Below are positions 1-5,797 of a DNA stretch of 5,797 bases, piece by piece. The notes beneath the pieces were generated by a model that was given only the letters and a program-made list of their open reading frames with translations, was not told the origin of the DNA and ran no database searches. Every line of letters begins with the position of its first letter. Positions within the stretch are counted from its first letter, which is position 1. Both the position numbers and the translations under genes were made by a program. Source of the DNA: CAYMLQ01 sp964390795 (lineage in GTDB: Bacteria > Verrucomicrobiota > Kiritimatiellia > RFP12 > UBA1067); assembly GCA_964390795.1 (NCBI GenBank), contig CAYMLQ010000362.1, positions 1 to 5,797 of the forward strand. Direction: 5' to 3'.

Positions 1-261
1 GCCCCACAGAGGAACTTTGGGCTGCTGGTGGCCGGGGAAGCGCGGCTTGGCGGCCTTGATCAGATCCCACTCGCTCCATTCCCCGCCCCTCTCCTTCAGA
101 TTGCGCGGATCATTGGGGTGATACTGGCCGAAGTAGTAGCTCGCCACCGTGATCTCCGAGTCGCGCGCCGCACGCCTCGCACCGTTGTTCGCCACGGTTG
201 CACAACCGACAAGCAGAACCAGAACGGCCGTCCCAAGCGTCAACCATCGCATCTTACTCAT
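1..261 (-). CDS. Lipoprotein with GH99-like / WbsX-type domain, N-terminal part (3' end outside window)
   Basis: Reading the minus strand from ATG at 261-259 gives 87 uninterrupted codons to the window edge. Residues 1-20 form a lipoprotein signal: M-S-K-M-R-W, a hydrophobic stretch, then lipobox L-V-G-C with Cys20 as the expected lipidated residue. After a short linker come Y42-Y-F-G-Q-Y-H-P-N-D, W62-S-E-W-D-L-I-K and K72-P-R-F-P-G-H-Q-Q-P-K-V-P-L-W. This order (short tyrosine strand, E/S-W, then K-P-x-F-P-G-H-x-Q-P-x-x-P-L) is what I know from the N-terminus of the WbsX/GH99-like domain (PF14307), found in glycan-processing and O-antigen loci. The start is supported by a strong AAGGAGG five bases upstream. 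The product is expected to be membrane-anchored, probably acting on a glycan. Catalytic residues lie outside the window, so activity and substrate are unknown. Family assignment is from memory of the motif pattern, without a search. Confidence 0.8.
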   Translation of the reverse strand, partial: MSKMRWLTLGTAVLVLLVGCATVANNGARRAARDSEITVASYYFGQYHPNDPRNLKERGGEWSEWDLIKAAKPRFPGHQQPKVPLWG

Positions 262-266
262 CTTTG

Positions 267-273
267 CCTCCTT
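267..273 (-). promoter_or_regulatory. Shine-Dalgarno site of the GH99-like lipoprotein gene
   Basis: On the minus strand this reads AAGGAGG, five bases before the ATG at 261. It is close to a full anti-16S match and fixes this ATG as the start rather than the in-frame ATG three codons later. Confidence 0.75.
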
Positions 274-340
274 AGAAATGATCGCACCTTGTTTGAAGGA
301 TGTTCCGACATACGTCAAAGTAATCCCCCGTTTGACAGCC

Positions 341-349
341 AGTATAGCA
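341..349 (-). promoter_or_regulatory. Candidate extended -10 promoter for the minus-strand lipoprotein gene
   Basis: The minus strand reads TG-C-TATACT, an extended -10 element (TGn plus a five-of-six TATAAT match). It lies about 80 bases before the ATG at 261, giving a leader of about 70 bases. No good -35 hexamer is present at the usual spacing, as can be tolerated with an extended -10. Sigma factors in this group are not well characterised, so this is only a candidate. Confidence 0.3.
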
Positions 350-449
350 CCTCAAACGGAACAGGCGTTAGGCTGAGATTGACTTTCGCTTAGGCTATAA
401 TTGAACGCAGATACGCCCGCGTATTTGCCGCTCCGCCCGGATCAGTGCC

Positions 450-481
450 GTCTGGTAGACCTGTCCCACTGTTGCTAAAAT
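450..481 (+). promoter_or_regulatory. Candidate extended -10 promoter with upstream palindrome
   Basis: TG-C-TAAAAT (TG at 473-474, hexamer 476-481) is an extended -10 candidate about 100 bases before the ATG at 585. Where a -35 box would sit there is instead GTCTGGTAGAC (450-460), a perfect GTCT/AGAC inverted repeat with a 3-base centre, which could bind a regulator. It could drive the genes from 585 onward, including the oxidoreductase/ThuA pair, since no clear promoter is seen just before 921. This is inference from consensus matching only. Confidence 0.25.
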
Positions 482-574
482 AACGCACTCCAAACGTTGA
501 ATAATGCAATAGGCACTGTTCCGCACAAACGTTATCCTTTCGGGGATGATCTTTGTCTATCGTGTAAATCAATT

Positions 575-578
575 GGAG
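575..578 (+). promoter_or_regulatory. Ribosome binding site that sets the start of the secreted strand-rich protein
   Basis: GGAG lies six bases before ATG 585. It favours this start over the in-frame ATG at 546, which would place a non-signal sequence (M-I-F-V-Y-R-V-N-Q) ahead of the signal peptide. Confidence 0.6.
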
Positions 579-584
579 TGTGGC

Positions 585-851
585 ATGAAAACAACCGGTC
601 TGTTTTTGAAGGCGTCTGCGACGATACTGACTCTGGCGACAGCCAGTGTTTCCATGGGCGTTGAATACACATGGGACGGCGGCGCGGGCACCGCCAACCT
701 GCTCACCGCAAACAACTGGGACACCAACGCGGTGCCGGGCACGGGTGACCGCATGATCTGGAACGGCATGACGTCCGGCGCGTTGAACCTGACGTTCAAT
801 GCCGCCCCCAGGCACATTGATTCGGATTTTTTAACGGAAAAAACCGATTAA
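585..851 (+). CDS. Short secreted strand-rich protein, autotransporter/PEP-CTERM-like N-terminus, apparently truncated
   Basis: From ATG 585 the product is 88 residues. Residues 1 to about 25 form a Sec signal peptide (M-K-T-T-G-L-F-L-K, then a hydrophobic Ala/Leu/Thr-rich core). It is followed by Y-T-W-D-G-G-A-G-T, N-N-W-D-T-N-A-V-P-G-T-G-D and S-G-A-L-N-L-T-F-N-A. This pattern opens many very large secreted proteins with autotransporter-associated beta-strand repeats in Verrucomicrobiota and relatives. Those are usually hundreds to thousands of residues long and end in a sorting signal; here the recognisable part ends near base 810, followed by about 14 unrelated residues (R-H-I-D-S-D-F-L-T-E-K-T-D) and a stop. 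No repeat array or PEP-CTERM tail follows. It is best read as the 5' remnant of a larger gene, or as an open frame broken at the A6 run at 838-843. Whether the short product is made and stable is unknown. Confidence 0.6.
   Translation: MKTTGLFLKASATILTLATASVSMGVEYTWDGGAGTANLLTANNWDTNAVPGTGDRMIWNGMTSGALNLTFNAAPRHIDSDFLTEKTD
822..847. repeat. Inverted repeat with T6/A6 arms
   Basis: TCGG-a-TTTTTT (822-832) pairs with AAAAAACCGA (838-847) around the loop AACGG: ten base pairs with one bulged A. It lies exactly where the recognisable protein sequence of the preceding gene has ended and just before the stop at 849-851. There is no T-run after the stem, so it does not look like a standard intrinsic terminator in either direction. 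It could be a junction scar or a chance AT-rich hairpin. Confidence 0.4.
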
Positions 852-920
852 GCAGTACCTGCCCACAGCGGCCGGGTACGCGCTTGAGGCGATTGAGTAT
901 CCACAAAAAGGAACAAACGA

Positions 921-924
<4 letters not shown>
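835..924 (+). pseudogene. Possible C-terminal gene fragment, out of frame with the preceding gene and overlapping the oxidoreductase start by ATGA
   Basis: The frame beginning after the stop at 832-834 is open and reads R-K-K-P-I-K-Q-Y-L-P-T-A-A-G-Y-A-L-E-A-I, then E-Y-P-Q-K-G-T-N-E and TGA at 922-924. The composition is ordinary for protein, and the stop overlaps the next ATG (ATGA, 921-924), an arrangement typical of translationally coupled genes. It has no start codon or ribosome site of its own. Removing one A from the run at 838-843 would fuse it to the gene starting at 585, giving 112 residues. I do not recognise the sequence. It may be the tail of a lost gene, the true end of the upstream gene behind an indel, or a chance open frame of 30 codons. 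Confidence 0.25.
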
Positions 925-2336
<1,412 letters not shown>

Positions 2337-2354
2337 GCACACGGGAAAAACATC

Positions 2355-3218
2355 ATGAACACCCGCTTCCTTAAACTGATCGTCCTGCTCGCCGCCGTTA
2401 CCGCGGCGCAGGCTGGGGAGCCGGCTGCGGCCGGCAATAAAATCCGGCTGCTGCTTCTCAGCGGAGCCAACAACCACTCGTGGAAAAACACCACGCCCGT
2501 CCTGAAGAAAATGTACGAGGACAGCGGGCGGTTCACCGTGGCTGTGACCGAAAACGTGCCCGCGCTAACGGGCGCCGATTTCGCCAAGTACGACGCGCTG
2601 GTCTGCAATTACACCAGCTATCCGAAGGTTGAAGGCCACCGCTGGCCCGCCGAAACCGAAAAGGCCTTCCTCGACTATGTCGCCGCCGGACACGGCTTCG
2701 TGCTGTTCCACGCCGCCAGCACGGCGTGGGGTGACTGGCCCGAGTTCGGCGACCTCATCGGCCTGACCTGGCAGAAGGACAAGGCCACAGGCAAGAACAT
2801 CAGCGGCCACGGCGCGCAGCATCCCTTCGTCGTCACGATCACCGACACGCAGCATCCGGTGACGGCGGGCATGAAGGACTTCCAGCAGGTGAAGGACGAG
2901 CTGTATCACCGCCAGCTCAAGCATCCGGCCGCGCACGTGCTGGCGACGGCCTTTTCCGCCCCCGCGATGCGCGGCTCCGGCGCGCAGGAGCCGATGGTGG
3001 TGGTTACCGATTACGGCAAAGGCCGGGCGTTTCACTGCGCCATGGGCCACGACCCGAAACCCATGGCCGGCGTGGGATTCCAGACGCTGATGCTACGCGG
3101 CACCGAGTGGGCCGCGACCGGCAACGTCAAGATCCCGCTTCCCGACGCCTGGCCAGTCCCCGGCAGTCCGCAGGCGGAGCAGTTGAAGAATGTCCCGCCG
3201 GAAAAGGCCCGGAAATAA
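2355..3218 (+). CDS. Secreted ThuA-like domain protein
   Basis: 287 residues with a Sec signal peptide: M-N-T-R-F-L-K, a hydrophobic core and probable cleavage after A-Q-A (residues 18-20). Almost all the rest is one ThuA-like domain (PF06283), a class I glutamine-amidotransferase-like fold. Landmarks are K29-I-R-L-L-L-L-S-G-A-N-N-H-S-W43 (first strand and loop), Y79-D-A-L-V-C-N-Y, G112-H-G-F-V-L-F-H-A-A-S122 at the expected nucleophile-elbow position but without an obvious Cys there, H167-P-V-T-A-G-M, D181-E-L-Y-H185, and Y220-G-K-G-R-A-F-H-C-A-M-G-H-D233 followed by G-F-Q-T-L-M-L-R-G-T-E-W-A. In rhizobia ThuA works with the Gfo/Idh-family ThuB in trehalose/keto-sugar use; in PVC bacteria secreted ThuA domains often sit beside Gfo/Idh oxidoreductases. 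A role in keto-sugar handling outside the cytoplasm is therefore inferred. Only a weak GGGA ribosome site precedes the ATG, consistent with coupling to the gene 18 bases upstream. Confidence 0.9.
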   Translation: MNTRFLKLIVLLAAVTAAQAGEPAAAGNKIRLLLLSGANNHSWKNTTPVLKKMYEDSGRFTVAVTENVPALTGADFAKYDALVCNYTSYPKVEGHRWPAETEKAFLDYVAAGHGFVLFHAASTAWGDWPEFGDLIGLTWQKDKATGKNISGHGAQHPFVVTITDTQHPVTAGMKDFQQVKDELYHRQLKHPAAHVLATAFSAPAMRGSGAQEPMVVVTDYGKGRAFHCAMGHDPKPMAGVGFQTLMLRGTEWAATGNVKIPLPDAWPVPGSPQAEQLKNVPPEKARK

Positions 3219-3371
3219 GCCAACCGACTAAGAGCTGTTTTAACTTAGCGCCATTCTGGACAAGTCTTATAAACATCTCATGATTAAAACTAGCGAGTCC
3301 CAAATGGCGGCAGCCTCCGATACGAGCGTGACCTCCGTCACGTTGGAACTACTAACCTGCTTCTCTCCCCT
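3219..3371. other. Spacer after the ThuA-like gene
   Basis: AT-richer spacer between the ThuA-like stop and the remnant coding region. TATAAA at 3268-3273 could be a -10 box, with only a poor TTAGCG at 3245-3250 as -35. An ATG at 3280 opens a 39-codon frame with no recognisable content. A 5-base-pair CTAAG/CTTAG inverted repeat (3228-3232, 3244-3248) is too weak to call a terminator. Confidence 0.4.
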
Positions 3372-3785
3372 GTGCCTCCGCTGTCCAGCAAGCTTGTGAT
3401 GGAAACGTCCGCTCAGCCCGCCCAGTCCAACCAGTGCGGCTTCGAATTTATCCAGGTGGTGGGCACCACCGGGAACCAGTCCGTCATCGATACGGATCTC
3501 TTCAAACCCGAATCCATTTTCGCCCGGAAGCCCGACGGCGGGGTGCCGGTCGCCATCTGGTTCGCCGGGCTGAGGGACTCGGAGATCTGTAACATCGACT
3601 CTGGCGACGGCGAAGTGCGCATCCACAGGACGGAAAGAGTGTTTATCTGGTTGGGTCAGGTCAGCGGGATCAGGATCGAAGGCTGCGGCGATCAGCCGCG
3701 CGCGGCAGGCTCATGGTCGATTCACCGGGGAAAAGATGTGTCCGGGGTGGTCTGCACGAACAATGTGTTTCACTCGAGGTTCTAG
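3372..3785 (+). pseudogene. Probable C-terminal remnant of a beta-helix-like secreted protein
   Basis: From GTG 3372 the frame gives 137 residues to the TAG at 3783-3785; it is open upstream only to 3294, after a TAG at 3291. There is no signal peptide, and no ribosome site precedes the GTG (the bases before it are pyrimidine-rich). The protein nevertheless reads as genuine: G-F-E-F-I-Q-V-V-G-T-T-G-N-Q-S-V-I-D-T-D, then V-A-I-W-F-A-G-L-R-D-S-E-I-C-N-I-D-S-G-D, V-R-I-H-R-T-E-R-V, S-G-I-R-I-E-G-C-G-D and G-K-D-V-S-G-V-V-C-T-N-N-V-F. Short strands ending in Asn/Asp turns, and a last rung with N-N-V-F, fit a right-handed parallel beta-helix (pectate-lyase-like) C-terminus. Such proteins are normally several hundred residues and secreted, so the N-terminal part appears lost. 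It converges with the large minus-strand gene. Alternative: a small intact gene of unknown function. The family call is tentative. Confidence 0.45.
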
Positions 3786-3932
3786 GGGATCTGAACCGAA
3801 CCTCCGACCCTCCGTTGTTCTCCGTGCAGGCGCACTCGCGCCCACACGTCCGACCGGTTTTCCCTTCCCGACCGGAAAAAGTCCCCGTCATACGTCTTTT
3901 GACGCCCGCCATCAACGCCGGGCCTCGCTTCA
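3786..3932. other. Convergent spacer between the remnant and the large minus-strand gene
   Basis: This spacer of 147 bases should hold the 3' ends of two converging transcripts. I see two small inverted repeats, CCGGT/ACCGG (3854-3858, 3871-3875) and CGTC/GACG (3893-3896, 3901-3904), neither followed by a T-run on the relevant strand. No convincing terminator or gene is seen. Confidence 0.4.
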
Positions 3933-5797
3933 TCAGGGGGCCGAATAAATGGCTTTGAGGCGGATAAATTTTACCGGATCCATCTCGGTTGGAATGCTGA
4001 AGTCGCGCCGTTCACAACCGAACGGTACGTTGGTTTGACTGGCAGACGGCACCCCGTATGGATTGGTCGTGAGGTCCGACCAGAGGCGGGTTAGGTTGGT
4101 TGTGACCTGTCCCAAGACCCTCAGTTGCGGGTCGTTGATCCGGATGACGGCGGAAAGGGTAAACAGTGAACTCGTTGTGCGGACAGTAACCTGTTCGTTT
4201 GAGCCTGTCGGGCCGGTTGCTCCGCCGATCGCATAGTTAAGGAGCAATGCCGGAGTCAGGCTGACCCCTGTGCCGGCCCATTCGTTGAAAGAGGAAACGT
4301 CATCCGTGATCGTCGCGGTGACGGTGGCAATGGTGATGCCGTTGTAGCCCGGATCGGCGCTCACGGCCGCGTGGGTTACCGTTCCGCTGTGGGTGCCTTC
4401 CGCCACCGCGTCGTTGACTGCGGTGACGGTGACGGTCTGCGGGGTGCTCCAGTTGGAGAGGGTGAAGGTGAGGCTCGGCGGGGAGACCGTCAACTGGCTG
4501 TCCGGAGACGGTGTGATGGTCACGCTGGCTGTCGGCTCGCCGGTCAGCACCACCGTGTAGGTGTCGGTGGCTCCGCCCTCGGTCACAGCCGTCGAGCCAC
4601 CGCTCTGGGCGATGTTCACTCCGGGGGCGGTGGAGGTGATCCCGAGCACCTCGACATAATCGCCGGCCACACCGCTCGGCACGGGATCGAGCCGCATTCG
4701 CGAGATCTGCCCGCTCCAGTTCGCATTGGTCGAGAGATTGACGGTATACATGCGGAATTGGCCGTTGTTCGTGACGGTGAACGACTGGCTTTGCGCGGCA
4801 CTCACCGGAGAAGTGCCGTTTTCCCGTTCCCAGAAAAGCTGCGCCGACTTGGTGGTGCCGCTGGCGCAGTGGTAGGCTGCGCGAATATAAAGTCTGGGAA
4901 CCTCTGCGGCTTGGAACGAACATTCCGGACCCCACATCTGCGGATCAGTTGAGTTCACGTTCACGCGCAACCGGTCAGATGGAACGGGGTAGCCCGAATC
5001 CGATGCCCCCCCTCTGTAGGCCCAACCCGCCCGGGTGCCGCGAAAGTAGAAGTGCGGCTTCAGGTTTGGCTGATGGGCGACGGCGTAGGAGCGGATGTCG
5101 GCAAGGTTCCCGAGGATCAGCTGATAGGTGAAGTCGTAAACGATGTTGTGATCAATCACCTCGCGACGAAGGGGCGCGATGTATCCCGTGTTGGCACTCG
5201 ACTGGTTACCGGAGGTGGTAGAACCGGCGAAGCCGCCGATGAAGGAGCAGACCCCCGGCACGAAAATCCCGACTCCCCACTTGCTGCCGCTGCTCATGGT
5301 ATAGGCCGCCCAGCCTTCCGTGGCGCGGTAATAGGCCCAGGGCGGGGCGGTCTTGGGAATTTGCGTGAGCGCGCCGCCCGTGAAGGGCTGCGTTCCCGTA
5401 TAGGTCCAGAGTTGGCTCAGGGCGCGCCAGGTATAGAGCGCACCCAACTCCTGGTCCATGGCCTCATACTGGGTCGCATCGCTGCGCCCATTGATGAGAC
5501 GGTTCTGCACCGTTGCCACGCTGCCGGCCAACGTGATCCACTGCTCAAGAACGCAGTCCGCGTCGTAGTTCTGCAGTGCCCACTGCTTGGGCCTGGACCT
5601 CACGTAGAGCGTGGTGCCGTCGTTGGACCAGCTAATCGTTGCAGACCCGGTTCCATAGCAATCCCCTCCTTGAACCGGGTTCCACGGCCAGGGGTTCCAG
5701 TTGGGATTCTGCGTGGCACCGGCTGGCAAATACTGCGCGGGCCCGGAGTAATAGGATTGCTGGCAATTGCGGCCACGGTCGTACGTGTTGATCACGC
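3933..5797 (-). CDS. Large secreted multidomain protein with CBM-like and Calx-beta-like modules, C-terminal part (5' end outside window)
   Basis: The frame is open from the right edge to TGA at 3935-3933, about 620 residues. The GTG at 5795 is almost certainly internal: no signal peptide follows and conserved-looking sequence begins at once. Domains, numbered from that Val: 1 to about 250, an aromatic, mixed-strand region with Q13-S-Y-Y, N34-P-W-P-W-N-P-V-Q-G-G-D-C-Y, W72-A-L-Q-N, V96-Q-N-R-L-I-N-G-R and D114-Q-E-L, resembling the large-sugar-binding beta-sandwich of mutarotase-like or glycoside hydrolase proteins but not a family I can name; about 250-390, a beta-sandwich with R-L-Y-I-R-A-A-Y-H, A-Q-L-F-W, M367-R-L-D-P and G378-D-Y-V-E-V, a pattern of CBM-like modules; 394-499, a Calx-beta-like module (V-T-E-G-G, repeated T-V-T-V-T-A-V-N-D, ending T-D-D); about 502-620, a tail with R-I-N-D-P-Q-L-R-V, N-V-P-F-G-C and K-F-I-R-L-K-A, seen at the ends of many Verrucomicrobial/Kiritimatiellal exoproteins. 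Likely extracellular and glycan-binding; activity unknown. Confidence 0.8.
   Translation of the reverse strand, partial: VINTYDRGRNCQQSYYSGPAQYLPAGATQNPNWNPWPWNPVQGGDCYGTGSATISWSNDGTTLYVRSRPKQWALQNYDADCVLEQWITLAGSVATVQNRLINGRSDATQYEAMDQELGALYTWRALSQLWTYTGTQPFTGGALTQIPKTAPPWAYYRATEGWAAYTMSSGSKWGVGIFVPGVCSFIGGFAGSTTSGNQSSANTGYIAPLRREVIDHNIVYDFTYQLILGNLADIRSYAVAHQPNLKPHFYFRGTRAGWAYRGGASDSGYPVPSDRLRVNVNSTDPQMWGPECSFQAAEVPRLYIRAAYHCASGTTKSAQLFWERENGTSPVSAAQSQSFTVTNNGQFRMYTVNLSTNANWSGQISRMRLDPVPSGVAGDYVEVLGITSTAPGVNIAQSGGSTAVTEGGATDTYTVVLTGEPTASVTITPSPDSQLTVSPPSLTFTLSNWSTPQTVTVTAVNDAVAEGTHSGTVTHAAVSADPGYNGITIATVTATITDDVSSFNEWAGTGVSLTPALLLNYAIGGATGPTGSNEQVTVRTTSSLFTLSAVIRINDPQLRVLGQVTTNLTRLWSDLTTNPYGVPSASQTNVPFGCERRDFSIPTEMDPVKFIRLKAIYSAP

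Larger units (their letters stand above)
262..584. other. Divergent intergenic control region
   Basis: This 323-base spacer separates the minus-strand lipoprotein gene from the plus-strand secreted-protein gene. Both have start signals facing outward, so both promoters should lie here. It is visibly more AT-rich than the flanking genes. It holds a candidate promoter for each direction, a GTCT-N3-AGAC palindrome (450-460), and two direct repeats: CACTGTT at 467-473 and 514-520, and CAAACGTT at 491-498 and 526-533. Short open frames here encode nothing I recognise and lack start signals. Confidence 0.6.

Noticed and set aside
379..401. TTGACT and TATAAT on the plus strand resembling a sigma-70 promoter
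   Set aside because: The spacer is only 11 bases, too short for a -35/-10 pair, and no extended -10 TG precedes the TATAAT.
390..815. Minus-strand open frame of 141 codons across the divergent region
   Set aside because: Low-complexity Arg/Gly/His-rich translation with no motif; it overlaps the signal-peptide-coding gene and promoter candidates.
3228..3248. CTAAG/CTTAG inverted repeat as a terminator for the oxidoreductase/ThuA unit
   Set aside because: The stem is only five base pairs, the loop is 11 bases, and no T-run follows.
3267..3626. Minus-strand open frame of 119 codons opposite the beta-helix-like remnant
   Set aside because: It has no motif; the plus-strand reading shows more protein-like strand and turn patterns.
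3854..3904. Small inverted repeats as a bidirectional terminator between convergent genes
   Set aside because: The stems are four to six base pairs and lack a following T-run on the strand needed.
4300..4952. Other open frames on both strands within the Calx-beta-like region
   Set aside because: Their translations are Arg/His/Gly-rich shadows of the large minus-strand gene, whose own frame has clear domain patterns.
5793..5795. GTG at the right edge as the start of the large minus-strand gene
   Set aside because: No signal peptide follows and the frame is still open at the window edge; the gene most likely begins outside.

Overview
The window looks like chromosomal DNA from a polysaccharide-degrading bacterium of the PVC group (Verrucomicrobiota, Kiritimatiellota or Lentisphaerota). 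This is inferred from gene types only. The clues are a Tat-exported Gfo/Idh/MocA oxidoreductase next to a secreted ThuA-like protein, a strand-rich secreted protein with a W-D-G-G-x-G-T start of the autotransporter/PEP-CTERM style, a large secreted protein with a Calx-beta-like module and a C-terminal tail typical of these phyla, and a GH99/WbsX-like lipoprotein. Genes are GC-rich; the spacers are more AT-rich.

Layout: (1) bases 1-261, minus strand, hold the first 87 codons of a lipoprotein with a GH99-like (WbsX) domain that runs off the left edge. (2) 262-584 is a divergent control region with one candidate promoter in each direction and short direct repeats. (3) 585-851, plus strand, is a short secreted strand-rich protein that looks truncated. 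An open stretch in another frame (835-924) would join it if one A were lost from a run of six, and would end in an ATGA overlap with the next gene. (4) 921-2336 is the Tat-exported Gfo/Idh/MocA oxidoreductase, and 18 bases later 2355-3218 is the ThuA-like protein; together they form a two-gene unit. (5) 3219-3932 holds the remnant of a possible beta-helix protein (about 3294-3785) and short spacers. (6) 3933-5797, minus strand, is the C-terminal 620 or so residues of a large secreted multidomain protein that runs off the right edge.

How the genes may work together: nearly every product is predicted to be exported, and several belong to carbohydrate-related families. The oxidoreductase/ThuA pair resembles the ThuB/ThuA pairing known from keto-sugar (trehalose-type) metabolism, here placed outside the cytoplasm. 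The lipoprotein and the large protein are plausible glycan-processing or glycan-binding partners. No substrate can be read from the sequence. The broken genes on both sides of the oxidoreductase/ThuA pair suggest past rearrangement. I found no RNA genes, CRISPR arrays, insertion sequences or convincing intrinsic terminators.
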